DNA of 64,000 nucleotides from Nipponacmea schrenckii (taxonomy: Eukaryota > Mollusca > Gastropoda > Lottiidae), in assembly GCA_030562195.1 (NCBI GenBank), contig JAUJPP010000011.1, forward strand, positions 186,001 through 250,000, in the 5' to 3' direction. Both the position numbers and the translations under genes were made by a program. Position 1 is the first letter of the stretch, and every line of letters begins with the position of its first letter. Under the pieces are notes generated by a model. The model had not been told where the DNA came from, did no database searches, and worked only from the letters and a program-made list of their open reading frames with translations. Below are positions 1 through 12,054 of the stretch, one piece after another.

Positions 1-1839
1 TCAACTATTCGACGGCATAATTCGATTTTGTATTCGATTAATCAACCATATTTTCAATTAAAAATTGCATTGAAAAATCAGTTTTAATATCGGTGAAATT
101 TGCCGGTTTTCTCTCTTGCATTACAGATTTACAACAGTACTATAAATACCTCGCTTTGAAAGGGTATTTCATGACATACAATTATTATTTATTACATGCC
201 GGTTGCGTTTTGAGGAACAAAAAAGCCAATAAACAATAGAATAAAGCGTATTCAGTTCTAATTGATAAAAAAATCAATATAAATGAAAACCATACGAAGT
301 GAACCTTCTTTCATCTGATTCGATAATTACATGTTTCTATTTACACCAGCTAATCAAAAGTTAAATGCCTTGATTATCCATGACTAGTTCTATAAACAAG
401 ATGGACGCCAAGAGACTTGACAACACAATCTATATATAACTTGATACGGGGATTATCTCGAAATAATTCTTAATTAATTGAGAAAAACCAGTTAACTAAA
501 TTACTCTTCATAATCTTGTGCTAACCAAAGCGGTCTGTACTTCCAGGCATGAGATTAAAATAGATCCACGGATAGTTGTTTGTCTACATTTGGATAGAAA
601 ACTGAACGTTTAATTCTTAAAAACTGTATTGCACTGCGGTTCGATATGACCAAATTGATTCCGGTGGATTCGTCCTATATCCAGGTCGGTTCGTCTAAGT
701 AGATTTTACAACGCACATTTTGTAATCTTAGAACTAGGATAACCAACAGTAGTAATCAAGAACTATTGTGTGCAAATTTATGTCCAATTTTGAAACATCA
801 GTAGCAGTTTGGGGTGATTTATTTAAAGTTAAATATTTCTAAACAACACTCTTGCATTAGCCAGCATATTAGTTTGACTGCCGTTATAAAGACAATGTTA
901 TTCAAAGGGGAGTTTTCAAAACGTCGGAATGTATTATCATTTTATCGTTTTTATAGGCGAATAATCGAATAGGAAAAATCTGATTCGAATAATCGGGAAA
1001 ACGGCTTCGAATGCAACTAATCGATTATTCATGTGAGCACTAATAATTGGACCAGTAATACTTATATCAATATTTAGTAGAGGTGTTCTAATGACTGACC
1101 AGATGGTCCCACAAGTCCTTAATTAACTCGTAATTAGGTTAAGTATGACAGGATTTCCCTTGGCAGGGTACTGCCAGAGGTATGTATATCAAGTCTCAAA
1201 TGTTCAAATGTCGTTGATCTTTTTTTTGATCATCCAGTCTGTTAATTTGGTACGCCGGACGCTGTGGTTGTTAAGTATGCACGCATGCGTACTTGCCCAC
1301 ATTCCTTAATATTTTCCACAACAATGGCATTTTGGTATTCCATTTATTATTTCTACCAAAAGGCAATAAATAAAATATCACTTTGTAAAAACATTATGAA
1401 TAATTTGAAATAAGTTTTAACTCACTAATGATAAAATACAAAATCAATTCTTATACACCTTCATTCATATTCATTTGGTCAAGTGAACAAACATGGAGTC
1501 TAAATTTAGCGTTTCGAAGCAGATCAGAGTCAAATGGATTCCACAAGCATTTCTACGTCCACATAGGTCTTAAAGACCCAACATTAAATCAATCTAAGCT
1601 TAGTCATCATATTAGAATTATAAACATATATTCCTAAATGATGAAAATGTTCAAAATATACATGGTTCAATTTCATTCTTTGATGCAAATGAAACGTAAG
1701 TATTCTTTTAAAACTTTGATAAGCATTTTCAAGTATCTGATCAGAATTAAAATTCTTGTTCTCCATTTATAATCAAATTTGAAATAGCAGATGCTAATTA
1801 CAATTTTTATATGCCCATATGAATATGTGGACGTATATT
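1..1839. other. Intergenic, no gene recognised
   Basis: AT-rich sequence with stop codons in all frames beyond short stretches. Short palindromic pieces built on 'attcgat' occur near both 1-60 and 950-1030. I see no protein family, RNA gene or splice-bounded exon here. Confidence 0.6.
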
Positions 1840-2955
1840 GTCATCACCCCTGTCTGTCTGTCAGTCCGTCCGTAAACGTTTGTTGTAGACACAATAGGAG
1901 CTACAATTTTCAATTGATTTGTATAAAACTTAGTGTGAGCATTAGAATTGATAAAACTGTGGTCAAGTTCGATTTTGATGATTTTTCGATGAACAGTTTT
2001 TGAGTTATTGCCCCTGCCTCAATATTTGTTGTAAACACAATAAAAGCTCCAATTTTCAATGGATTTGAATGAAAATCGGTGTGAGCATTAGAATTGATAA
2101 GACGGCCGTCAAGTTTGAATTTGATTTTTTGATAAACGGTTTTTGAGTTATTGCCCTTGGCTTAGTTACATCACCTCAACATTTATTGTTGATGCAGTAG
2201 AAGTTAAAATTTTCAATGGATTTGAATGAAACTTGGTATGAACATTGGAATTGTTAAGGCGGTGGTCAGGTTTTGAATTGATGATTTTTGATTAATAGTT
2301 TATGACTAATTGCCCTTGACTAAGTAAAATTGTGTACAAATTCATGTGTTGTAGACAAAATAGAAGCTTGAATTTTCTATGGATTTTAATGAAACTTGGT
2401 ATGAGCATTGGAATTGATAAGACAGCAGTCAAGTTTGATTTTTACGATTTTTGGATAAACAGTTTTTGAGTTATTGCCCCTGCCTGTATATTTCTTGTAG
2501 ACACAATAGAAGCTACAATTTTCAATGGATTTTAATGAAACTTGGTGTGAGCATTTTAATTAATAAGACGGCGGTCAAGTTTGAATTTTAAGATTTTTCA
2601 ATGAAAGGTTTTTGAGTTATTGCCCTTGACAATGTACAATTGTGTACAAATTTTATTGTGAATGCAATAGAAGCTACAATTTTCAATGGATTTGAATGAA
2701 ACTTGGTATGAGTATTGAATTTGATAAGACGACAGTCAAGTTTGATTTTGACTTTTTTTAACAAATGATTATTGAGTTCATGCCCTTGACTTAGTAAAAT
2801 TGCATCAGAATTTTTGTGGATGAAAAAGAAGCTACAATTTTTTAATAGATTTGATGAAACTTGGTATGAATATTGAAATAGATAAGATGGTGTTCAAGTT
2901 TGAATTTGACGATTTTCCATGAACAGTTTTTGAGTCGTTGCCCTGGCAAGCTATA
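1840..2955. repeat. ~155-bp tandem repeat, about 7 degenerate copies
   Basis: A pyrimidine-rich leader ('ctgtctgtctgtcag', near 1850) is followed by about seven copies of a unit containing 'acaattttcaatggatttga', 'gagcattggaattgataag' and 'gttttttgagttattgccc'. The 'aattttcaat' landmark recurs near 1905, 2050, 2206, 2368, 2515, 2677 and 2836, a spacing of about 145-162 bp. Copies are diverged. This kind of repeat is common in bivalve and gastropod DNA (recalled, not searched). No coding capacity. Confidence 0.7.
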
Positions 2956-2959
2956 GTAG

Positions 2960-3125
2960 TATAAGTATATTCAGATTTAGCGCATGCAATGCGCATGCGT
3001 CCAATTTACAGTAGGGTATATTCCTTAATTAGATTTATAGCATCTTTAGGTGTATAAGTAATTAATACCCCTTTAACATCTCTATTTCCTTGGCATTGCA
3101 TGCGCTAAATCTGAATATACTACGA
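2960..3125. repeat. Short inverted-repeat element (MITE-like)
   Basis: 'tatattcagatttagcgcat' at about 2966 is repeated in inverse orientation at about 3101-3120 ('atgcgctaaatctgaatata'); the arms are about 27 bp and the interior about 100 bp. A third partial copy ('attcagatttagtgcatcca') follows near 3151. It resembles a non-autonomous DNA transposon, but no clear target duplication was identified. Confidence 0.5.
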
Positions 3126-3197
3126 AGCTATTCTTCTTTTAATAAAGTTTAATTCAGATTTAGTGCATCCAATCCTTAATTAGCATCATCAATGTAA

Positions 3198-3697
3198 NNN
3201 NNNNNNNNNNNNNNNNNNNNNNNNNNNNNNNNNNNNNNNNNNNNNNNNNNNNNNNNNNNNNNNNNNNNNNNNNNNNNNNNNNNNNNNNNNNNNNNNNNNN
3301 NNNNNNNNNNNNNNNNNNNNNNNNNNNNNNNNNNNNNNNNNNNNNNNNNNNNNNNNNNNNNNNNNNNNNNNNNNNNNNNNNNNNNNNNNNNNNNNNNNNN
3401 NNNNNNNNNNNNNNNNNNNNNNNNNNNNNNNNNNNNNNNNNNNNNNNNNNNNNNNNNNNNNNNNNNNNNNNNNNNNNNNNNNNNNNNNNNNNNNNNNNNN
3501 NNNNNNNNNNNNNNNNNNNNNNNNNNNNNNNNNNNNNNNNNNNNNNNNNNNNNNNNNNNNNNNNNNNNNNNNNNNNNNNNNNNNNNNNNNNNNNNNNNNN
3601 NNNNNNNNNNNNNNNNNNNNNNNNNNNNNNNNNNNNNNNNNNNNNNNNNNNNNNNNNNNNNNNNNNNNNNNNNNNNNNNNNNNNNNNNNNNNNNNNN
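3198..3697. other. Assembly gap, 500 N
   Basis: Exactly 500 undetermined bases, a fixed-length scaffold gap. The true size is unknown. Confidence 0.99.
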
Positions 3698-4025
3698 AAT
3701 AATTCTTTCATTGGAGAAATAAATCTAATCGATAAACAGGTGGTCTATGGACAACAATAACGTTGATATTTTTATCCAGAATATTGAAAGCAATGTGTTC
3801 TAAATTTAACATTTTTATTTTCTTTATAATATACACCTACTCCTCCATGCCCCTTTCTTTTAAAAATTTGAAAATTTTAGTGTCATTATAACTGGTGGTT
3901 CGAGGTTGGTGGTAAGGACGGAAACCATTTAATTTTATATTTGCTGGAGTTAGTAAATTATTAAGCCATGTTTCTGTTAAACAAATAATATCACCTTCTA
4001 GCATTTTCCTGTGTTTCTGTAGGGT
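3698..4025 (-). pseudogene. LINE endonuclease relic (non-LTR retrotransposon)
   Basis: Read on the minus strand, broken frames give 'GDIICLTETWLNN', then 'IKLNGFRPYHQPR', 'NLEHIAFNI' and 'NVIVVHRPPVYRLDLFL', the order expected in the apurinic-type endonuclease of a LINE ORF2. Frames shift several times and the piece runs into the scaffold gap at 3697, so it is a dead fragment. The same motif series occurs on the plus strand at 17256-17840, so both are copies of one LINE family. Confidence 0.7.
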
Positions 4026-4044
4026 GTCTATATAACGAAGACCT

Positions 4045-4413
4045 AAGACCTAAGACTCTATAAAACGAAGACCCATAAGAATATAAAACGAAGACCCATA
4101 GGACTATAAAACGAAGACCCAACTATAAAACGAAGACCCAACTATAAAACGAAGACCCATAGGACTATAAAACGAAGACCCAACTATAAAACGAAGACCC
4201 ATAGGACTATAAAACGAAGACCCAACTAGAAAACGAAGACCCATGGGACTATAAAACGAAGACCCAACTATAAAACGAAGACCCAACTAGAAAACGAAGA
4301 CCCATAGGACTATAAAACGAAGACCCAACTAGAAAACGAAGACCCATAGGACTATAAAACGAAGACCCAACTAGAAAACGAAGACCCATAGGACTATAAA
4401 ACGAAGACCCAAC
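4045..4413. repeat. 42-bp minisatellite of two subunits
   Basis: Units 'cccataggactataaaacga' (23-bp subunit) and 'cccaactagaaaacgaaga' (19-bp subunit) alternate to give a 42-bp higher-order repeat, preceded by a less regular start near 4045. It is open in frame on the minus strand, but the product is only a translated repeat; no gene is implied. Confidence 0.85.
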
Positions 4414-4978
4414 TTGAAAATTATGGTATTCTTTTAGATAGATAATAACGCATGGTTTGTAGGCTGACATATAAACTGGCTATTTCAGAATGTAGTCCGA
4501 ATGTCTGAACTGTAAATGTATGATAATATCATTACACCAACTAGAAAACTAGGACTTTAAAATAAGACCCAACTATACAAGGGGCGTCCATTAAAGATTT
4601 CCCCTGACCCATTTACGATTATTATAATTATATGTGACTGAAATTGCACCTGAGTATTGTTACATTAGTGTAAAAAATAATAGGACCATTTTAACATGCA
4701 TAAGATATTAGACTGGACCAGTCTCTTCTATTTATGATTTAAAAAAAATAAAAAATAAAAATAAAAAAAATAAAAATTGAGTAAACTTGTATCCTACGAG
4801 AGAGACTGGACAAATTGCGAAGTTAACAATAAAATGGGCGTGTTTGCCATGTTTTTCGTCCTACCTTATTTGGAATGATTGACAGTTGTCGATCACGCTT
4901 TGGGGTCATGTGACATGAATTTTGTAAATAAAGTCTCGATTATCGCGGATTCAATTCCACACACACGCCGTTGGAATC
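4414..4978. other. Intergenic, upstream of the helicase exon
   Basis: Holds an A-rich tract near 4740-4780 and one stray 'gaagaccc'-like remnant. No gene recognised. The last 120 bases may be the 5' untranslated region or promoter of the following exon, but no TATA box or other core element stands out. Confidence 0.4.
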
Positions 4979-5245
4979 ATGTCCGAATTAGCGGATATTC
5001 ACGAGGCGATTGGACATGTTTTACCGGCTTTTGGTTATAAAGATCCAAAGGAATATCAGAGGTCAATAATCACCGCTTATCTACAGAAGAAAGATGTTTT
5101 TTTGTGCGCGCCGTGTGGTTCGGGAAAGTCGCTGACGTTTGAGGCTGCCCCATTTTTATTCCAATACATGAAAAATCAAACGATCATACCTACCGATAAT
5201 ATAATTATTGTTGTACAACCCTTGATTGGACTAATGAAAGAACAG
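4979..5245 (+). CDS. RecQ-like ATP-dependent helicase, first coding exon (orphan)
   Basis: An 89-residue open frame starts at ATG 4979 and ends at a good 5' splice site (cag|gtatgt, exon end 5245, phase 0). It shows an upstream Gln motif ('GYKDPKEYQ', about residues 19-27), Walker A 'APCGSGKS' (44-51) and the following helicase strand 'IIIVVQPLIGLMKEQ' (about 75-89), as in RecQ-family DNA helicases. No later exon carrying the DEAD/DEAH box or motifs III-VI is recognisable; the next 14 kb are repeats. It may be the start of a gene whose other exons are distant, or a fragment carried by a transposon, since RecQ-like helicases are also found in some mobile elements. The family call is fairly firm, the status of a working gene is not. 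Confidence 0.6.
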
Positions 5246-5481
5246 GTATGTCATGTTAAAAAAGAAAAATTTCTGCTGTTTTTTTTGTTTTTTTTTTTGT
5301 TTTTTTTTTTGTGTGTCCTTTTGAAAACCTAGATCCAGGGGCGCGGGAACAAATTTCAGGTTGGGGGGGGGGGGCAAACTATTTCAAAGTCAAAAAACTG
5401 TTATCATTCATATACCTTTATTTCAAAATTAATCGAATTTTGGGAGATAACTCAAAAGAATTAAGACAAAAATTATTATTT
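5246..5481. other. T-rich stretch after helicase exon
   Basis: Long T runs (5278-5312), a G9 run near 5365 and short degenerate sequence. It would be the beginning of the helicase intron; no other feature seen. Confidence 0.4.
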
Positions 5482-7196
5482 GCAGTGCGTTCATCGAACG
5501 CACTGCTTTGTTTTCGAAATGTCTTTTTTTTTTTTTTTTTTCAGTGCGTTCATCGAACGCACTGCTTTGTTTTCGAAATGACTATTTTTTTTTTTTTTTT
5601 TTTTTTTGAATTTTACCCTCGCTTTTTCTCTAAGAAAGCAACTTGCTACAAACTACCTGTTGCTGTCTGCTATTCAAAAATCCGAGACTACCATTTTTTA
5701 AATGCAAAATGACGTCATTGAGGTCAACCGGAAACGAGCTGTGGGCAATAGCGCTAGTTTGGGTTTTTTTCTGTTTATTTCCTTTAATTTTCAACTGATT
5801 TTGACAGAACTTCTTTTGTTAGCTTCTTTAAACTGCTAGCTACTTAACTGCAGTTTTAAACTGCTAATTTCATTACTTTTGTAGCTGACTTTTTTATTTT
5901 TAATTTTTGCGTTTTTTTCAACTTCTACAGTGTTATTCTCATCCACCTGAAAACTAACAGGTAGATAGACATTGTTAATGCGATCTAAAATAATTTTTTA
6001 AATTTTCGACATCACTTCCGGTTTTGAAGTTATTCTCTTGTAAATGTTAAAAACCTAACTTCCGGAATTCTTAAGATATTTCAAAAATTCGTTTTGCAAC
6101 ATGCTACAAATAGTCATACAAAAAAAAAGAAGATGAAAAAATCCGGACCGGAAGCAAAAGATAAGACGCCATATTGAAATGTTAAACTTTTGTAAAATTA
6201 AAAATGGGGCCTCAGGTGATAAAGCGATTTTCATTATTTTTTCATATCTTATGACTAAAGTCGATTGCGCAATTATATTTGGGAGCCGAAATTTTTTAAT
6301 TTTGATTTTGATGTTCTTTTATTTCCATTTTAATTTTTTTGGTAATGACCAAAATTTCAAAGGCCAATATTTCGTGACCTTGACCTTTGGTAACCTTATG
6401 ACCTGAACACGAGTTATTGCCCTTGATGATATCTATTCAATGATATAGTCATATGTGTTGTCCGATGTCTACTTCCGGTTTTATAACCGATTGAAATTTG
6501 TGATTTTTATTTTTAAAGAGCTCTGTCACGTGAACTAATTTATGAATAACAAAAATTCATATTGAATCTTATTACAGTTTATCTGCTCTTTGTAATGATA
6601 TATAAAACCACATATTTCCACTAAAAATGCGCTTTTTAGTATTTGAGAATTTTGTATTTCTTCTCTACTAACTGTGCGTAATTTTCTTTAAATCGAAATG
6701 GGGCCTCTGGAGATAATCCGATTCGTGTAATTTTGGTGTCCATAGAATGTAATATCGATTTCTGAATCATATTTGGAAACCGATTTTTGAATTTTGATTT
6801 TGATTTTGATATTTACCTAATAGTAATATATAAAAACTTCGAATGGTCGTATATTGTAACCTTGAAATTTGGTGACCTTGTAAGCTGCACAAATGTGATA
6901 GCTCTCGAAAAGATCTATCCATTGATATATTATATTTTGATGTACATTGTATACTTTCCGTTTTATCACCATTTGAAAATTGCGAATTTCATTGTTAAAA
7001 ACTGTTTGTTGAATTATGCGTTTGGGTGGTCTACATGACACGAGTTTCAGCGAACCAATTATGCTTTGAAAAAAAACGACTTATACTCTGTAAAATAATG
7101 TTAGTGTTCTATAGATACTTTGTGGGGTAGTTTTAAAGCGTATATCAAAACTGCTACGCACTGCGTCAGAACCTCGCGAAGCCTGGGGATCTAGTT
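5482..7196 (+). mobile_element. Helitron2/Helentron-like non-autonomous repeat, unit 1
   Basis: Begins with a perfect hairpin (gcagtgcgttc-atc-gaacgcactgc, 5482-5506), then 'tttgttttcg' and a T run; the hairpin head is repeated at 5542-5564. It ends in 'ctagtt' (7191-7196). A 9-bp inverted copy of the 5' tip, 'acgcactgc', lies at 7156-7164, about 30 bases before the end. A terminal 5' arm matched by a subterminal 3' arm is the asymmetric inverted-repeat layout known for Helitron2/Helentron elements. No coding capacity; short open frames starting 'MNFDFDFD' are translations of a (ttttga)n run. Confidence 0.6.
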
Positions 7197-7236
7197 GCAG
7201 TGCGTTCATCGAACGCACTGCTTTGTTTTTTGAAAT

Positions 7237-7269
<33 letters not shown>

Positions 7270-8856
7270 AATTTCACATTCGATTTTTCTCTAAGAAGGC
7301 AACATGCTACAAACTACCTGTTGCTGTCTGCCATTCAAACTGCGAGACTTCTATTTGTTAAATGTAAAATGACGTCATTCAGAGTGACCGGAAACGAGCT
7401 GTGGGCAATGGCGTTTTTTTTGGTTTTTGTTGTTTATTACCTCTATTTTTCAACTGATTTTGACAGAAATTCTTTTGCTAGCTTCTTTTAACTGCTAGCT
7501 ACATAACTGCAGTTTCAAACTGCTAATTTCATTACTTTTGTAGCTGACTTTTTTCATTTCAATTTTTGCATTTTTTTCAACTTCTACAATTTTATTCCGA
7601 TGCATTCGAAAACTTACAGATAGATAGACACTATTAATGCGATCAAGAATTATTTTTTAAATTTTCGACATCACTTCCGGTTTTGACGTTATTCGCTTTT
7701 AAATTTTAAAAATCAACTTCCGGAATTTTCAAGATATTTCAAAAATTCTTTTTGCGATATGCTTGAAATAGTCATACAAAAAAACGAAGATAAAAAAATC
7801 CAGACCGGAAGCAAACGATAGGCCACCATATTGAAATGTGAAACTTTTGTAAAATTTCAAATTCAAATTCAGGGGATAAAGCGATTTTCGTTATTTTTTC
7901 ATATCTAATGACTAGAGTCGATTGCGCAACTTTATTTGGGAGCCGATTTTTGAATTTTGATTTTGATTTTCTTTTATTTCCATTTTAATTTTATTGGTAA
8001 TGACAAAAACTTTAAAGGCCCATATTTTGTGACCTTGACTTTTGGTGACCTTGTGACCTGAACACGATTTATTGCCCTTGATGATATCTACCCCCCCGAT
8101 ATATTCATTTGTCTTGTCCGATGTCTACTTCCGGTTTTTTTAGCCGATTGAAATTTGTAATTTTTATTTTTAACGAGCTCTGTCACGTGAATTAATTCAT
8201 AAATATCAAATATTTATATTGAATCTTATTATGGTTCATCTGCTCTTTGTAATGATATATTAAACCACATATTTCCACCAAAAATGCGCTTTTTAATATT
8301 TGGAAATTTTACATTTTCTTCTCTACTAACTGTGCGTAATTTTCTTTAAATCGAAATTGGGCCTCTGGAGATGCTGCGATTTGCGTAATTTTGATGTCTA
8401 TAGAATGTTATATCGATTCCTGAATTATATTTGGAAACCGATTTTTGAATTTTGATTTTGATTTTGATATTTTGACCGAAAGTAATATATAAAAACTTCG
8501 AATGGTCGTATATTGTAACCTTGACCTTTGGTGACCTTGTGAGCTGCACAAATGTGATAGCTCTCGAAAAGATCTATCCATTGATATATTATATTTTGAT
8601 GTACGATGCATACTTTCCGTTTTATCATCATTTGAAAATTGCGAATTTCATCGTTAAAAACTGGTTGTTGAATTATGCGTTTGGGCGATCTACATGACAC
8701 TAGTTTCAGCGAACCAATTATGATTTGAAATAAAACGACTTATACTCTGTAAAAATAACGTTACTGTTCTACGAATACTTTAAGGGGCAGTTTTAAAGTG
8801 TATATCAAAACTGCTACGCACTGCGTCAGAACCTCGCGAAGCCTGGGGATCTAGTT
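7197..8856 (+). mobile_element. Helitron2/Helentron-like repeat, unit 2
   Basis: Abuts unit 1 with no spacer. Same hairpin at 7197-7221, a 29-base T run from about 7238, and the same interior blocks in the same order. Subterminal 'acgcactgc' at 8816-8824; ends 'ctagtt' at 8851-8856. Diverged from unit 1 by scattered substitutions and small indels. Confidence 0.6.
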
Positions 8857-10455
8857 TTTTTTTTTTTCGAATTTCACATTCGATTATTCTCTAAGAAGGC
8901 AACATGCCACAAACTACCTGTTGCTGTCTGCTATTCAAACTGCGTGACTTGTATTTGTTAAATGCAAAATGACGTCATTTTTGGGCAACCGGAAACGAGC
9001 TGTGGGCAATAGCGCTATTTTGGTTTTTGCTATTTATTACCTCTAGTTTTCGATTGATTTTGACAGAACTTCTTTTGCTAGCTTCTTTAAATTGCTAGCT
9101 ACATAACTGCAGTTTTTTAAAATGCTAATTTCATTACTTTTGTAGCTGACTTTTTTCATTTCAATTTTTTCGTTTTTTTTAACTTCTACAATTTTATTTC
9201 AATTCACCCGAAAACTTACAGGTAGATAGACATTTTTAATGCGATCAAAAATTATTTTTCAAATTTTCGACATCACTTCCGGATTCGACGTTATTCGCCT
9301 GTAAATTTTAAAAATCCACTTCCGGAATTCTTTAGATATTTCAAAAATTCTTTTTGCAATATGTTAGAAATAGTTATTCAAAAAAAATAAGATGAGAAAA
9401 TCTGGACCGGAAGCAAAAGATAAGCCGCCATATTGAAATGTCAAACTTTTGTAAAATTCAAAATGGGGCCTCAGGGGATAAAGCGATTTTTGTTATTTTT
9501 TCATATCTAATAACTAGAGTCGATTGAGCAATCATATTTGGGAGCCGATTTTTGAATTTTGATTTTAATTTTCTTTTATTTCCATTTTAATTTTTTTGGT
9601 AATGACCAAAACTTCAAAGGCCTGTATTTCGTGACCATGACCTTTGGTGACCCTTTGACCTGAAAAACGATTTATTGCCCTTGATGATATCTATCCACTG
9701 ATATATTCATTTGTGTTGTCCGATAATTACTTCCGGTTTTATAGACGATTGAAATTTGTGATTTTTATTTTTAAAGAGCTCTGTCACGCGAACTTATTTA
9801 TAAAAAACAAAAATTCATATTGAATCTGTTTACAGTTTATCCTCTCTTTGTAATGATATATAAATCCACATGTTTCCATCAAAAGTGCGCTTTTTAGTAT
9901 TTGAAAATTTTGTATTTTCTTCTCTACTAACTGTGCGTAATTTTCTTTAAATCGAAATGGGGGCTCTGGAGATGTTCTGATTCGTGTAATTTTGATGCCT
10001 ATAGAATGTAATATCGATTGCTGAATTATATTTGGAAACCGATTTTTGAATTTTGATTTTGATTTTGATATTTATCTGATAGTAATATATAAAAACTTCA
10101 AATGGTCATATATTGTAACCTTGACCTTTGGTGACCTTTCGAGCTGCACAAATGTGATAGCTCTCGAAAATATCTATCCATTGATATATTATATTTTGAT
10201 GTACGATGTATACTTTCCGTTTTATCACCATTTGAAAATTGCGAATTTCATTGTTAAAAACTGTTTGTTGAATTATGCGTTTGGGCGATCTACATGACAC
10301 GAGTTTCAGCGAACCAATTATGCTTTGAAATAAAACGACTTATACTCTGTAAAATAATGTTAGTGTTCTACAGATACTTTGTGGGGTAGTTTTAAAGCGT
10401 ATACCAAAATTGCTACGCACTGCGTCAGAACCTCGCGAAGCCTGGGGATCTAGTT
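8857..10455 (+). mobile_element. Helitron2/Helentron-like repeat, unit 3 (5' hairpin missing)
   Basis: Starts directly with a T run after the ctagtt of unit 2; the hairpin and 'tttgttttcg' head are absent. The interior matches units 1 and 2. Subterminal 'acgcactgc' at 10415-10423; ends 'ctagtt' 10450-10455. Confidence 0.6.
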
Positions 10456-12054
10456 TTTTTTTTTTTTCGAATTTTACCCTCGATTGTTTTCGTAGAAGGC
10501 AACTTGCCACAAACTACCTGTTGCTATTGCCTATTCAAACTGCGTGACTTGTATTTTATAAATGTAAAATGACGTCATTAAGAGCAACCGGAAACGAGCT
10601 GTGGGCAATGGCGGCTTTTTGATTATTGCTGTTTATTACCTCTATTTATCATCTGATTTTGACAGAACTTCTTTTGCTAGCTTCTTTTAACTGCTAGCTA
10701 CATAACTGCAGTTTCAAACTGCTAATTTCATTACTTTTGTAGCTGACTTTTTTTATTTCAATTTTTGCGTTTTTTTTCAACTTCTACAATTTTATTCCGA
10801 TGCATCCGAAAACTTACAGGTATATAGACACTATAAATGCGATTAAAATCTATTTTTTAAATTTTCGAAATCACTTCCGGTTTTGAAGTTATTCGCTTTT
10901 AAAATTTAAAAATCAATTTCCGGAATTTTCAAGATATTTCAAAAATTCTTTTTGCAATATGCTAGAAATAGTCATACAAAAAAAAAGAAGATGAAAAAAT
11001 CCGGACCGGAAGCAAACGATAAGCCGCCATATTGAAATGTCAAACTTTTGTAAATTTTAAAATCCAAATTCAGGGGATAAAGCGATTTTCGTTATTTTTA
11101 CGTATCTAATGACTAAAGTCGATTGCGCAACTTTATTTGGGAGCCGATTTTTGAATTTGGATTTGGATTTTCTTTTATTTCTTTTTTAATATTTTTGGTA
11201 ATGTCAAAAACTTTAAAGGCCCATATTTTGTGACCCTGACCTTTGGTGACTGTGTGACCTGAACATGATTTATTCTCCTTGATGATATCTATCCACTGAT
11301 ATGTTCATTTGTGTTGTCCGATGATAACTTCCGGTTTTATAGCCGATTGAAATTTGCAATTTTTATTTTTAACGAGCTCTGTCACGTGAATTTATTTATA
11401 AATAACAAATATTCATATTGAATCTTATTAGAGTTTATCTGCTCTTTGTAATGATATATTAAACCAAATATTTCCACCAAAAATGCGCTTTTTAATATTT
11501 GGAAATTTTATATTTTCTTCTCTACTAACTGTGCGTAATTTTCTTTAAATCGAAATTGGGCCTCTGGAGATGCTACGATTCATGTAATTTTAATGTCTAT
11601 AGAATGTTATATCGATTCCTGAATTATATTTGGAAACTGATTTTTGAATTTTGATTTTGATTTTGATATTTTTACCGAAAGTAATATATAAAAACTTCGA
11701 ATGGTCGTATATTGTAACCTTGACCTTTGGTGACCTTGTAAGCTGCACAAATGTGATAGCTCTCGAAAAGATCTATCCATTGATATATTATATTTTGATG
11801 TACGATGTATACTTTCCGTTTTATCACCATTTGAAAATTGCGAATTTCATCGTTAAAAACTGTTTGTTGAATTATGCGTTTGGGCGATCTACATGACACT
11901 AGTTTCAGCGAACCAATTATGCTTTAAAATAAAACGACTTATACTCTGTAAAATAATGTTAGTGTTCTACAGATACTTTGTGGGGTAGTTTTAAAGCGTA
12001 TACCAAAACTGCTACGCACTGCGTCAGAACCTCGCGAAGCCTGGGGATCTAGTT
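10456..12054 (+). mobile_element. Helitron2/Helentron-like repeat, unit 4 (5' hairpin missing)
   Basis: Like unit 3, it starts with a T run directly after ctagtt. Subterminal 'acgcactgc' at 12014-12022; ends 'ctagtt' 12049-12054. Units 1-4 are one subfamily of about 1.6-1.7 kb. Confidence 0.6.

Noticed and set aside
3160..3711. Long frames made mostly of X (also at 19735-20407 and 43622-44260)
   Set aside because: They cross 500-N gaps.
4104..4470. Minus-strand frames with 'MGLRFLVGSSFYSP' repeats
   Set aside because: Translation of the 42-bp minisatellite.
6787..11899. Recurrent ~80-codon frames starting 'MNFDFDFD' or 'MSCRSPKRIIQQ'
   Set aside because: Same block of the hairpin repeats read on either strand; both strands open by base composition, with no start context or family match.
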